DNA from: Persicaria tinctoria
Lineage: Eukaryota; Streptophyta; Magnoliopsida; Caryophyllales; Polygonaceae
Reading direction: 5' to 3'
DNA: 64,000 nucleotides
Assembly: GCA_037127255.1 (NCBI GenBank)
Contig: JBANSL010000018.1
Span: 23,843,175 to 23,907,174 of the forward strand
In this document: one piece after another, positions 55,741 through 64,000 of the stretch
How the letters are laid out: every line of letters starts with the position of its first letter
Numbering within the stretch: the first letter of the stretch is position 1
Made by a program: the position numbers and the translations under genes
The notes under the pieces: generated by a model
What the model saw: the letters and a program-made list of their open reading frames with translations, nothing else
Database searches by the model: none
Told to the model about the DNA's origin: nothing

Positions 55741-56524
55741 TGTTATGGAAATCGCTCCCAAAATCACAGAAAGAACGCGATACCAAATCAAGCAGACAAG
55801 GACACACACAAATGTTTACGCGGTTCGGGTTTAACCCTACATCCGCGGAGCCTCAGAGGGGAGACTCGCCCAATGTCCACTAGATCAAAGGTTCAAACAA
55901 GAACTCGGTTTACAACATACACAACTAGAAGATACCAACGCCAGAAACCCTAAAAGACATGAGAATACAAGAGCAAGACAAGATGCAAGAGTAAGAAGGA
56001 ATCGGAGATGAGAATCTCCCTTTTCCGCTAGATCTGTGCTCCTCAGAAGAAGCCCCACTCGGATCTAGGAAGACGAAGCTAAGCTGTGTCGAGGATGTCC
56101 ATCTCGGAGCTTGGATCGACGCCGTCTTCTCTTCCTCTTCTTTCCTTGATCCCAGACTTCGCTCTCTCTCTCTCTTTCAGGTTTTACCTTGGCGTCACTG
56201 AAGTATATTGGATCAGCTAGGGTTAGCGCCTTTTATAGGGAGGCACTTAACCAAAAACGCAGCGTCTCAAGCCCTTCAGGTGTCATCTGGCTTTGGGCTC
56301 AAGTCCAAGCTGTAGCAAGAATAGGCCCAAAAACATTTAACACTTCTAACCCACATTGTCACCTTCCGAGCTGGCCCATGTGAGATCCCTCCAACCTGGC
56401 TAAACCAAGGGTTGATCTTCCATGAGCCATGGTTGCACCAATGTGGGTGCTAAGGTACCTGTTCTAGTGTGCTATTGTCATACACGAGTGCTCTTAAGAG
56501 TTTCTCAGATTACAAGGTTTTACA
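55741..56524 (-). repeat. 3' LTR of the copia element (784 bp)
   Basis: On the plus strand it runs TGTTATGGAAATC to AAGGTTTTACA. The short CT repeat at about 56162 is shorter than in the other LTR. Confidence 0.95.
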
Positions 56525-56637
56525 ATTTGCCCCCTTAATCAGAAAACTCTTAAAAAACCAAGTTTTAAACTTTTGATCTTATGTGGACATTGGCGAGGAT
56601 GTATCCCACACCATCATAGGCTCAAGTCCTTCTCCTA

Positions 56638-59277
56638 TCAGGGAACATCCCTGATTTGGAGAGCATCCCTGCAAAGCAAAAACTTGTTAGAGGGAACCAC
56701 CTTGGTTCCAAAATCAGCAGGGTTTTCTTCTCCTCTTATCTTCGGTACCTTGACTAACCCTTCTTCAACCTTTTCTCTTATAAAGTGGTACCTCATATCT
56801 ATGTGCTTGGTACGCTCATGATACATCGGATCCTTGCAGAGAAACAATGCACTCTGGCTATCTGTGTGGATCTCAGGGAGGTAAGGTTTTCTTTCAATTT
56901 CCTTAAGGAGCCCTCTTAGCCAAAGAGCTTCCTTAGCAGCTTCGGGGGCAGCTATATATTCAGCTTCTGTTGAAGATAGTGCCACTACAGGTTGTAGTTG
57001 AGCTTTCCAAGAGATACAGTTGCCCCCCCAAGTGAAGTAGTATGAGGTGGTTGACTTCCTGTTATCTCTGTTACTTGCAAAGTCAGAGTCCACAAACCCA
57101 GTTAACTTTATATCCTTTTGCTCAGCAGAGAACATCAGTCCCAAGTTCTTGGACCCTAATAGGTACCTGAGAAGATACTTCATTGCAAACCAGTGAGTTT
57201 CACCTGGATTTGACATAAATCTACTTAAAGTAGAGATTGCAAAAGCCAAGTCAGGCCGAGTGCACAACATTGAATACATTATAGAACCAACCTCCACATC
57301 ATAAGGTGTTTTGGCCATTTTCTGTATGTCTTCCTTAGTGGTGGGACAATCTTTCTTGGTCAGAATAAGATGCCCACCTAAGGGAACAGATGTGGGTTTA
57401 CAGGTAAGCATATTGAACTTGGATAAAACTTTATGAACATAATCAACTTGAGATAGCCACATCATCCTTTTACTTCTATCTCTTATAATGTTTATACCCA
57501 ATATTTTCTTTGCCTTATCCAAATCCTTCATATCAAAATATTGCTTAAGGTCCTGTTTCAGATTTAAGATAGCCCCCAAAATCTTACAAATCAACAACAG
57601 ATCATCCACATAAAGCAATACATAGATATAATCAGAAGATTTTAAATTCCTGGTATATAAGCAAGTGTCAAACTTGCTCCTTTTGAAGCCTAGCTTTCTC
57701 ATGCAAGCATTAAACTTTAAGTTCCACTGCCTGGGTGACTGCTTCAGTCCATAGATTGACCTTTTCAACAAACAAGCATGGTTGGGATTAGTGGAATCAA
57801 TAAAGCCCTTGGGCTGTTTCATATATATTGTTTCAGCTAAATCACCATGCAAAAAGGCAGTTTTTACATCCATTTGTTCCAACTCCCAATCATAGACTGT
57901 AGCCATAGCCAAAAGCAGTCTCATAGTTTTATATTTGACCACAGGTGCAAAGATATCATTATAATCTATGCCTTCTCTTTGAGTAAAGCCTTTAGCAACA
58001 AGTCTAGCTTTAAATCTAGGAGGTTCTGTTTCATTTGTCCCTTCCTTCAGCTTGAACACCCATTTACAATCAATGAGCTTAGCTTTAGGTGGTTTAGGGA
58101 CAAGCACCCAGGTTTTATTAAGTCTCATAGACTCAATTTCCTCATTCATAGCTTGCATCCAATGTTTAGCATGCACAGATTTCACAGCAGACTCATAAGA
58201 TTCAGGAGTAACAACATGTACAATCTCAGAAGCAAGTAAAGCATACTCCACAATATAAGATGAAAATTTCCTATTAGGAATAGGGACTCTAGCTTCTCTA
58301 TCTCTGGTAAGCATCCAATCATTCAAATTTGAAGAAGAAGAAGAAGAAGAACTGGATTCAGAAAACATAGAGGGAAGAGAGGAAGAGGACTCCCTATTTT
58401 CATCAGTGGCCTCCCCTAATTGAGGTGTATGCTGTAAGGTTGCCTCATCATTTCCTGGTACACCAGAGTCAGGGGGTTCAAGTGCAGCATCTGATGCAGT
58501 ATCTGGTGAGTCAAGATCCAAGTCCTCATCATCCTCTGGTGCAGCAGCAGGATCAGTGGTTGTGCTATTTGCAGAGGGTGCTTGATCTCCACCATTTTTG
58601 GATGCAATCATAGGAGAGTGACCAATGTCAAACTCATCCTCATCTTCATTTTCAATCTCCTCAGAGCTGACAAACTGCTTGTTTTCATCATAGGAGTCTC
58701 GAGCATGAGTACCTCCAATAGTTCTAATCTGGGAAGGGCCCCAAAGATCAGAGTGCACATACTCAAGAGGTTTATCAGCTTTATAATTGGAAACAGGAAA
58801 GCTATGCCTAGCAAATTTACCAAAAACACAAGTTTCACACAAAGACAGTTTAGCAGGTTTATCAGGGAGCAAGCCATGTTTATATAGATAATACAAACCC
58901 TTGTTTCCTATATGACCAAGTCTATTGTGCCACTTTTTAGTCAAATCAAAAGACATATCAGTTTTACCTTCTGTCATGTTGAGTTCAGAGGAAGCAACAA
59001 CATAGTAAAGACCACCTCTTCTAATTGCCTTTACAATTACCTGATTACCTTTGCTTACCAATCTGATCTTGTTCTTTGAGGTCATGTGGCAATTTTTATC
59101 CTCAAGAACAGATTCTGACATTAGGCTCCTCCTCAAGCCAGGTACCCACCTGACTTCTCCAAATTTTCTTACCTGGCCATTATGCATTTTGAGTGAAATG
59201 GTACCAATACCTTTTATCTCAAGACAGGTATGGTCACCAAGTTTCACATGACCCATTGATTTTGCAAGGAGTAGCAT
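56638..59277 (-). pseudogene. Copia pol with integrase core deleted in frame
   Basis: An open frame of 879 residues. The integrase HHCC finger is present (H117, H122, C147, C150), as is the first catalytic region (YVHSDLWGP, D177). At about residue 189 the frame jumps to an acidic Ser-rich linker, so the rest of the integrase core, with its other two catalytic acids, is missing (junction near 58700). The reverse transcriptase follows: WVFKLKEG, MDVKTAFLHGDL, SIYGLKQSPRQW and the catalytic YVDD (556-559). RNase H is also readable (GFVDSDFASNRDNRKST, LSSTEAEYIA, TKHIDMRYHFIRE). The frame stayed open despite the deletion. It is out of frame with gag-protease upstream, so it cannot act alone. Confidence 0.85.
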
Positions 59278-59617
59278 GCATTGTACACCCAGAGTCTAAA
59301 ATCCACACATTTTTATCAATGAAGTCATCACACATGAATATTTCATCTTGACAATAAGATTCACACACAGCAGCAGTATCATCAGTTTTGGTTTTATCCT
59401 TTTCAGCTCTTTTCTTCTTTCTACAATCTTTCTGCATATGACCCAGATTACCACAGAAATGGCATTTAACCTTGCTCATATCAAAGTGATTCTCAGATGT
59501 GGGTTTATCATCTTTCTTATCCTTATTTTTGTTGTTTTTCCTTTGTTGATTGCCCTTTGTAAACATGATCTCAGATTGGTTTGGTTTGGTGCCAGGTTTA
59601 GTCTTAAACACCTTCAT
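59234..59617 (-). pseudogene. Copia Gag zinc knuckle and protease start
   Basis: A 127-residue frame with a CCHC knuckle CHFCGNLGHMQKDC and the protease active-site motif WILDSGCTMHAT. Most of the protease after the active site appears to be missing before the pol frame resumes in another phase (near 59240). Confidence 0.75.
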
Positions 59618-60303
59618 TATCTCATTTTTTCAGTGATGGCTTCAATGATCCTAATTCTAGTGAGCTCATCTCTACTAAACTGGATCACATCACGAAAATT
59701 AGCAAACTGAGGAGGCAAGGAATTTAACAACAAAACAGCTTGAAAAGAATCTTTCACAGTTTCACCACATCTTTCAATATCTCGGGTCATCCTTAAAAAT
59801 TTGTCCAAGTTTTATTGCAAAGTCAGATTAGTATCCATCTTAAACGTAAATAACCGACACAGCAAAGATATCTTGGAAGGCAGAGATTTAGAAAGGTAAA
59901 GCTCTTCTAGAGCCTTCCATAGAGATTGAGAGGTAGAATAGGTTACTACCTGTCTTGCTACGTCATCAGAGAGTCTTAGCATGATCTCTGAATGTGCCAT
60001 AAGATCAAGCTCCAAGTCCAGGATCTCAATCTTGGATCCAGAGCCTCCAGGGATCTCAGTGTGCTTAGAAGGATCCGGAGTTTCATCAGTCTTGACTCCT
60101 CCCTTCCCTTTTTCATCGCTGTTAGTAGATGTAGCTCCTACAGCAACGGCTAAGTCCGGAAAAACAGCTTTCCAGCACTTCTTGGTGATGAGTATGGCCC
60201 TCATCTTGACTTGCCACGTGGCGAAGTCCATCGTTCCATCGAACGGCTTGATCTTGAATGCATTATCTCCCATTGTTCCTGAAATGGAGACAAGTAAGTT
60301 CAA
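59617..60303 (-). pseudogene. Copia Gag capsid, interrupted
   Basis: The frame starting at ATG 60303, or better ATG 60273 (MGDNAFKIKPFDG), encodes DFATWQVKMRAILI, LWKALEELYLSKSL and LLCRLFTFKM, the copia Gag (UBN2-type) pattern. TAA at 59812-59814 stops it. The next piece (59808-59617) continues with FLRMTRDIERCGE and LLLNSLPPQF, then stops again. Both breaks would block Gag production. Confidence 0.8.
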
Positions 60304-60407
60304 GAATACACAATCACAACAGATGCAGCGGAAGATACCTAGAGAATAATCCTAGGGTTTCAAGAAACCGAATGTGATTTATCAGTAGCCAAGCTCTGAT
60401 ACCACAA

Positions 60408-61199
60408 TGTTATGGAAATCGCTCCCAAAATCACAGAAAGAACGCGATACCAAATCAAGCAGACAAGGACACACACAAATGTTTACGCGGTTCGGGTTTA
60501 ACCCTACATCCGCGGAGCCTCAGAGGGGAGACTCGCCCAATGTCCACTAGATCAAAGGTTCAAACAAGAACTCGGTTTACAACATACACAACTAGCAGAT
60601 ACCAAAGCCAGAAACCCTAAAAGACATGAGAATACAAGAGCAAGACAAGATGCAAGAGTAAGAAGGAATCGGAGATGAGAATCTCCTTTTTCCGCTAGAT
60701 CTGTGCTCCTTAGAAGAAGCCCCACTCGGATCTAGGAAGACGAAGCTAAGCTGTGTCGAGGATGTCCATCTCGGAGCTTGGATCGCCGTCGTCTTCTCTT
60801 CCTCTTCTTTCCTTGATCCCAGACTTCGCTCTCTCTCTCTCTCTCTCTCTTTCAGGTTTTACCTTGGCGTCACTGAAGTATATTGGATCAGCTAGGGTTA
60901 GCGTCTTTTATAGGGAGGCACTTAACCAAAAACGCAGCGTCTCAAGCCTTTCAGGTGTCATCTGTCTTTGGGCTCAAGTCCAAGCTGTAGCAAGAATAGG
61001 CCCAAAAACATTTAACACTTCTAACCCACATTGTCACCTTCCGAGCTGGCCCATGTGAGATCCCTCCAACCTGGCTAAACCAAGTGTTGATCTTCCATGA
61101 GCCATGGTTGCTCCAATGTGGGTGCTAAGGTACCTGTTCTAGTGTGCTATTGTCATACACGAGTGCTCTTAAGAGTTTCTCAGATTACAAGGTTTTACA
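60408..61199 (-). repeat. 5' LTR of the copia element (792 bp)
   Basis: It matches 55741-56524 with about a dozen single differences and a longer CT repeat (about 60830-60850). Confidence 0.95.
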
Positions 61200-61204
61200 G
61201 TTTT

Positions 61205-61459
61205 GGTTGATTACACTGTTTTGGTTGATTTTTACTGGCATCTTCAGCTTCTTTCTTTGTTTGATCACACTTTTTTTTGGGTGATATTGTGTTTGATTAC
61301 ACTATTTTTTTTTTGTAGAGATTGTGTTTGATTACACTATATTTTTCATGAAATTATTATTTTTTTAAATTTATTTTGGTCCTATTGTATTTTATTACAC
61401 TTTTTTTTTAAAAAAAATTTCATGAAATTACATGTGTCACCAAGAGTGTCACCTCTAAT
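61205..61459. other. AT-rich flank with TTTTGGTTGATTACACT repeats
   Basis: The unit TTTGRTTGATTACACT and variants recurs about five times. No gene. Confidence 0.5.
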
Positions 61460-61990
61460 AAGGGTGGTGACAACGATAGGAGTGGTGGTGACATCGATAG
61501 GAGTGGTGACAGCGATAGGGCGGTGACAGCGATAGAGGTGGTAACAGCAATAAGGGTGGTGACAACGATAGGGGTGGTGATGACAGCGATAGGGGTGGTG
61601 GTGACAGCTATAGAAGTGGTGGTGACAGCGATAAGAGTGGTGGTGACAGTGATAGGAGTGGTGGTAAGAGCGTTATAAGTGGTGACAACGATAGAGCGGT
61701 GACAGCAATAGAGGTGGTGACAACAATAAGGGTGGTGACAACAATATGGGTGGTGGTGACAACGATAGGGGTGCTGGTGACATCGATAGGAGTAGTGGTG
61801 ACATCGATACGACGATGACAACGATAGAGGTGGTGAGAGCAATAAGGATGGTGAAAGCAATATGGGTGGTGATGACAGTGACAAGGGTGGTGGTGACAGT
61901 GATAAGGGTGGTGGTGACAGTGATAGAGGTGGTGGTGAGAGCGATAGGAGTGGGGGACAACGATAGAGGTGGTGACAGTGATAGGGCGAT
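61460..61990. repeat. Minisatellite, 18-21 bp units (GGTGGTGACAGCGATAG)
   Basis: About 25-30 degenerate, contiguous copies of a GGTGGTGACARCGATAGGRGT-like unit in 18- and 21-bp forms. Long open frames on both strands follow from the unit length being a multiple of three and are not taken as genes. Confidence 0.9.
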
Positions 61991-62458
61991 AAAACTAATC
62001 TCGTAAAAAAACTTGTCACCAAAAAATTTGTTTATCATCATACATGTGTCATCAAAGTCATTGACCGGTGTCACCACTTATAAAGGTGGTGACACTAATC
62101 TTGTAATTAAAAAAAATCTCGTAATAAAAAAAATCTGTCGCCAAATTTTTTTTTGTCATCAAAGTCGTATCACCAAATTCATTGACTTTGACCGATCAAT
62201 GGTCAAAATAAAAATGGGAAGGAATGGAGGGAATCAATTAAAAATGGGAAAGAGGGGCAAAAGTGTAATATTAGGACATTTTGCAAAAGAGAATATAAAA
62301 GTTGACATTTTGCAAAATGCCTTGTTAAAAATGAACACTTAGCTAAGAAGTCCAATTTATATTTGAAAAATTAAAAAAATTATATATTTAAATTATATAC
62401 ACTAATATATGTTTATAAAAAATTTAATATAAATTTTTTATTAAAAAAATATGAATAA
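61991..62458. other. AT-rich spacer
   Basis: A few further degenerate GTGTCACC/GTGGTGACA motifs up to 62100, then no recognisable feature. Confidence 0.5.
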
Positions 62459-62467
62459 TTAAAAGAT

Positions 62468-63424
62468 CGGAAATTTCGCGAGGTATCCCTGAGGTATTGC
62501 AATTTTCGCGAGGTATACAACTCTTTTGCATATTTTGCGTGGTGCCCCTGAGGTTTCGAATCTTTTTTCCGGATGGCCTCCCTCGTTAAATTTAACAACC
62601 CAGTTGATGCCGTTAGTTTTCAATTAAAATAAAAATTAAAAAGAAAGAAAGAACGGTGGATTTGATTTGTTGAATACCCCTCTAGGGTTTTGATTTGTTG
62701 AATCCAATAGCTCTGAAACCGCCAGACCACACTAGCCCCCATCGCTGGATTCCTCCTCACCCAAGCCCGACGACCACCACCACGGGCACCACCTTCACGT
62801 ACATGGGCGCCGGCGGCCCCAATTGGCTCAACAACGCCATACTCAGCTCCCAGGGCGGCCCCTACCTCGACGACGGCGCTTCCCAGGACTCCGCCGGCAC
62901 AGGTGGAGGGACCAATTTTCTCAACCTGCAGACGAATTTGGATCCCCTCTCGCAACCCTCGCCCAACAACCAGTGGTTGTCACGGTCTACGACACTGGCA
63001 ATTGACGATTCCTCAGTGCTCTCGATCCCCAACCATGACGGTGACGACGATGGCGGGGGTGGGAGCAAGCGGAGATGGGAAATGACGGCGGAGGAGGAGG
63101 AGATGGAGTGGTGGTTAGCCTGCCTGAAGATCGCGACGCCGGGCACTGCCCTTTCTCTCGAGCCACAATCACCGCCCTTTTCTCGAGCTTTTTGAAGCGG
63201 TCGATTGTCACTCTCTCTTCTCTGCGCTTATGTTTTTCTTTCTTTTTTTCTTTATTTTTTTAATTGAAAACTAACGGAGGAGAATCAACTGGACTGTTAA
63301 ATCTAACGAGGGAGGGCATCCGACAAAAAGATTCGAAACCTCAGGGGCAATACGCGAAATATGGCAAAGAGTTGTATACCTCGCAAAAATTGCAATACCT
63401 CAGAGGCACCTTGTGAAATTTCCG
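62468..63424 (+). mobile_element. Pack-MULE carrying a KNOX-like fragment
   Basis: Inverted repeats of about 190 bp (left CGGAAATTTCGCGAGGTATC; right reads inward CGGAAATTTCACAAGGTGCC) share CTGAGGTATTGCAATTTT and GCCCCTGAGGTTTCGAATC. The exact 9-bp TSD TTAAAAGAT (62459-62467, 63425-63433) confirms a Mutator-type insertion. The 0.5-kb interior is GC-rich and encodes part of a host transcription factor. Confidence 0.9.
62803..63195 (+). pseudogene. Captured KNOX class II (KNAT3-like) fragment
   Basis: A 130-residue frame from ATG 62803 reads MGAGGPNWLNNAILSS, then TNFLNLQTN and NNQWLSRS, then WLACLKIATPG. In class II KNOX proteins the N-terminus has the same series (NWL.., NFLNLHT, NQWLSRS) followed by the KNOX1 domain containing HVACLRIATP. 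The stretch between is shortened, and after IATPG the frame leaves the family. There is no KNOX2, ELK or homeodomain. The fragment cannot bind DNA; if expressed it might at most be a partial KNOX1 peptide or antisense RNA. Confidence 0.65.
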
Positions 63425-63433
63425 TTAAAAGAT

Positions 63434-63837
63434 TTATTATTATAGAAAATATTTTTTTATTTTTCTAAAACATATATTTTTAAAATAAAAGTTTATAGAC
63501 ATGTTAATATAAGTATATAAGGTATAAATATATATATTTTTTAATGTGAATTTATACTAAAATAGTTAAATGTAGTGGATGTGTTACAGGGATCTCAACT
63601 GATTCAAGAGTTATATATATATTCATTATATTGCATAAATGATGTTGCTAGTGAATTTTATTTTGCAGAGTTGGTACGGTCAAAGTAAAAAAAGACTATG
63701 ATAAATTGCACAAATTAAACCTTATGTACTCCGTAATTAGATAACTCAACTAGGGAATATATGTTTCCAAGCATAAAGCGATGTGAATATATTTAAGAAA
63801 AGAGAAATCCTTCTAAAAAATAGTGATTTAATCTATT
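63434..63837. other. AT-rich spacer
   Basis: No gene or element recognised. Confidence 0.5.
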
Positions 63838-64000
63838 GTTTTTTTTTTTTTTTTGATTAGGTAATAATTCGAGGACCAGACAGACCTGGCTCCTCGAGAG
63901 TCCGACAGAGTCGGCAGACGGCGAGCCGTCAAACATACATCGAAAATAAAAAGGCGGTGCAATACAAAAGTAGCAATCAAAGAGCCCCAATCGAACAAAC
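63838..64000 (-). mobile_element. Probable retroposon (LINE) 3' end, cut by the window
   Basis: A T-run at 63838-63854 (a poly(A) tail on the minus strand) follows minus-strand sequence with GTCCGAC and GAGGAGCCAGGTCTG motifs resembling a plant LINE 3' region. The body lies outside the window. Confidence 0.4.

Larger units (their letters stand above)
55741..61199 (-). mobile_element. Complete but defective Ty1/copia retrotransposon
   Basis: LTRs (55741-56524, 60408-61199) flank gag and pol on the minus strand. The 5-bp TSD GTTTT is exact (55736-55740, 61200-61204). The primer site (complement GCTCTGATACCA, 60393-60404) fits initiator tRNA-Met, and the purine tract AAGGGGGCAAAT lies against the 3' LTR. 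The LTRs differ at a number of single positions and in a CT-repeat length, so this copy is older than the Tekay one. RT motifs suggest a Tork-like lineage, with modest confidence. Confidence 0.95.

Noticed and set aside
61460..61990. CRISPR-like array
   Set aside because: Units are contiguous and degenerate with no unique spacers, and the DNA is plant nuclear.
61420..62077. Long open frames over the minisatellite as a repetitive protein gene
   Set aside because: Both strands are open simply because the repeat length is a multiple of three. There is no start context, intron or conserved domain.
62803..63195. A working KNOX gene
   Set aside because: It lacks KNOX2, ELK and the homeodomain and lies between MULE inverted repeats with a target duplication.

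Overview
This is plant nuclear DNA, almost certainly a eudicot. The evidence is one intron-poor GRAS transcription factor gene of the SCL9/14/33 type in AT-rich DNA, surrounded by plant transposon families: Tekay, Tat and Athila-like Ty3/gypsy elements, Ty1/copia, LINEs, Mutator, hAT, PIF/Harbinger and mariner elements, a Helitron and tRNA-derived SINEs. The species cannot be fixed from the sequence; an asterid would be an unsupported guess. Nothing bacterial, viral or organellar is present.

Layout. 1-5599: non-autonomous Athila-like LTR element with both LTRs (the left one loses about 18 bp at the window edge) and a decayed gag. 5600-11580: 3'-truncated, decayed Tat-type gypsy element on the minus strand. 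11629-14390: copia-like LTR remnant, MITEs, hairpins and a SINE head. 14882-17600: the GRAS gene on the minus strand, with a probable 5'UTR intron and a foldback element just upstream. 18796-31599: an 820-bp tandem duplication whose second copy was expanded to 12 kb by a MULE, a block holding a Tekay solo LTR, a LINE, a captured exon and a TRIM element, and a hAT-like element. 32234-44779: a Pack-MULE-like element split by a complete 11.4-kb Tekay chromovirus with near-identical LTRs and a 5-bp target duplication. 44919-49418: a palindromic Mutator-like foldback, a hAT-like MITE and a Helitron with several stacked 5' ends. 49867-54813: a 5'-truncated LINE split by a nearly intact mariner element. 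About 54975-55375: a fragment of an ERF-class repressor gene. 55741-61199: a complete but defective copia element. 61460-61990: a minisatellite. 62468-63424: a Pack-MULE carrying a KNOX class II fragment. 63838-end: a probable retroposon tail.

Only the GRAS gene looks like a working host gene. The other coding sequence is transposon-encoded or a gene fragment, mostly carried by transposons. Insertion order can be read from target-site duplications (TSDs): Tekay inside Pack-MULE, mariner inside LINE, and MULE, hAT and others inside one copy of a tandem duplication whose other copy serves as the empty site. The apparently youngest event is the Tekay insertion; the two transposases or polyproteins closest to intact are those of the mariner and Tekay elements. 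All identifications come from reading motifs by eye; no database search was possible.
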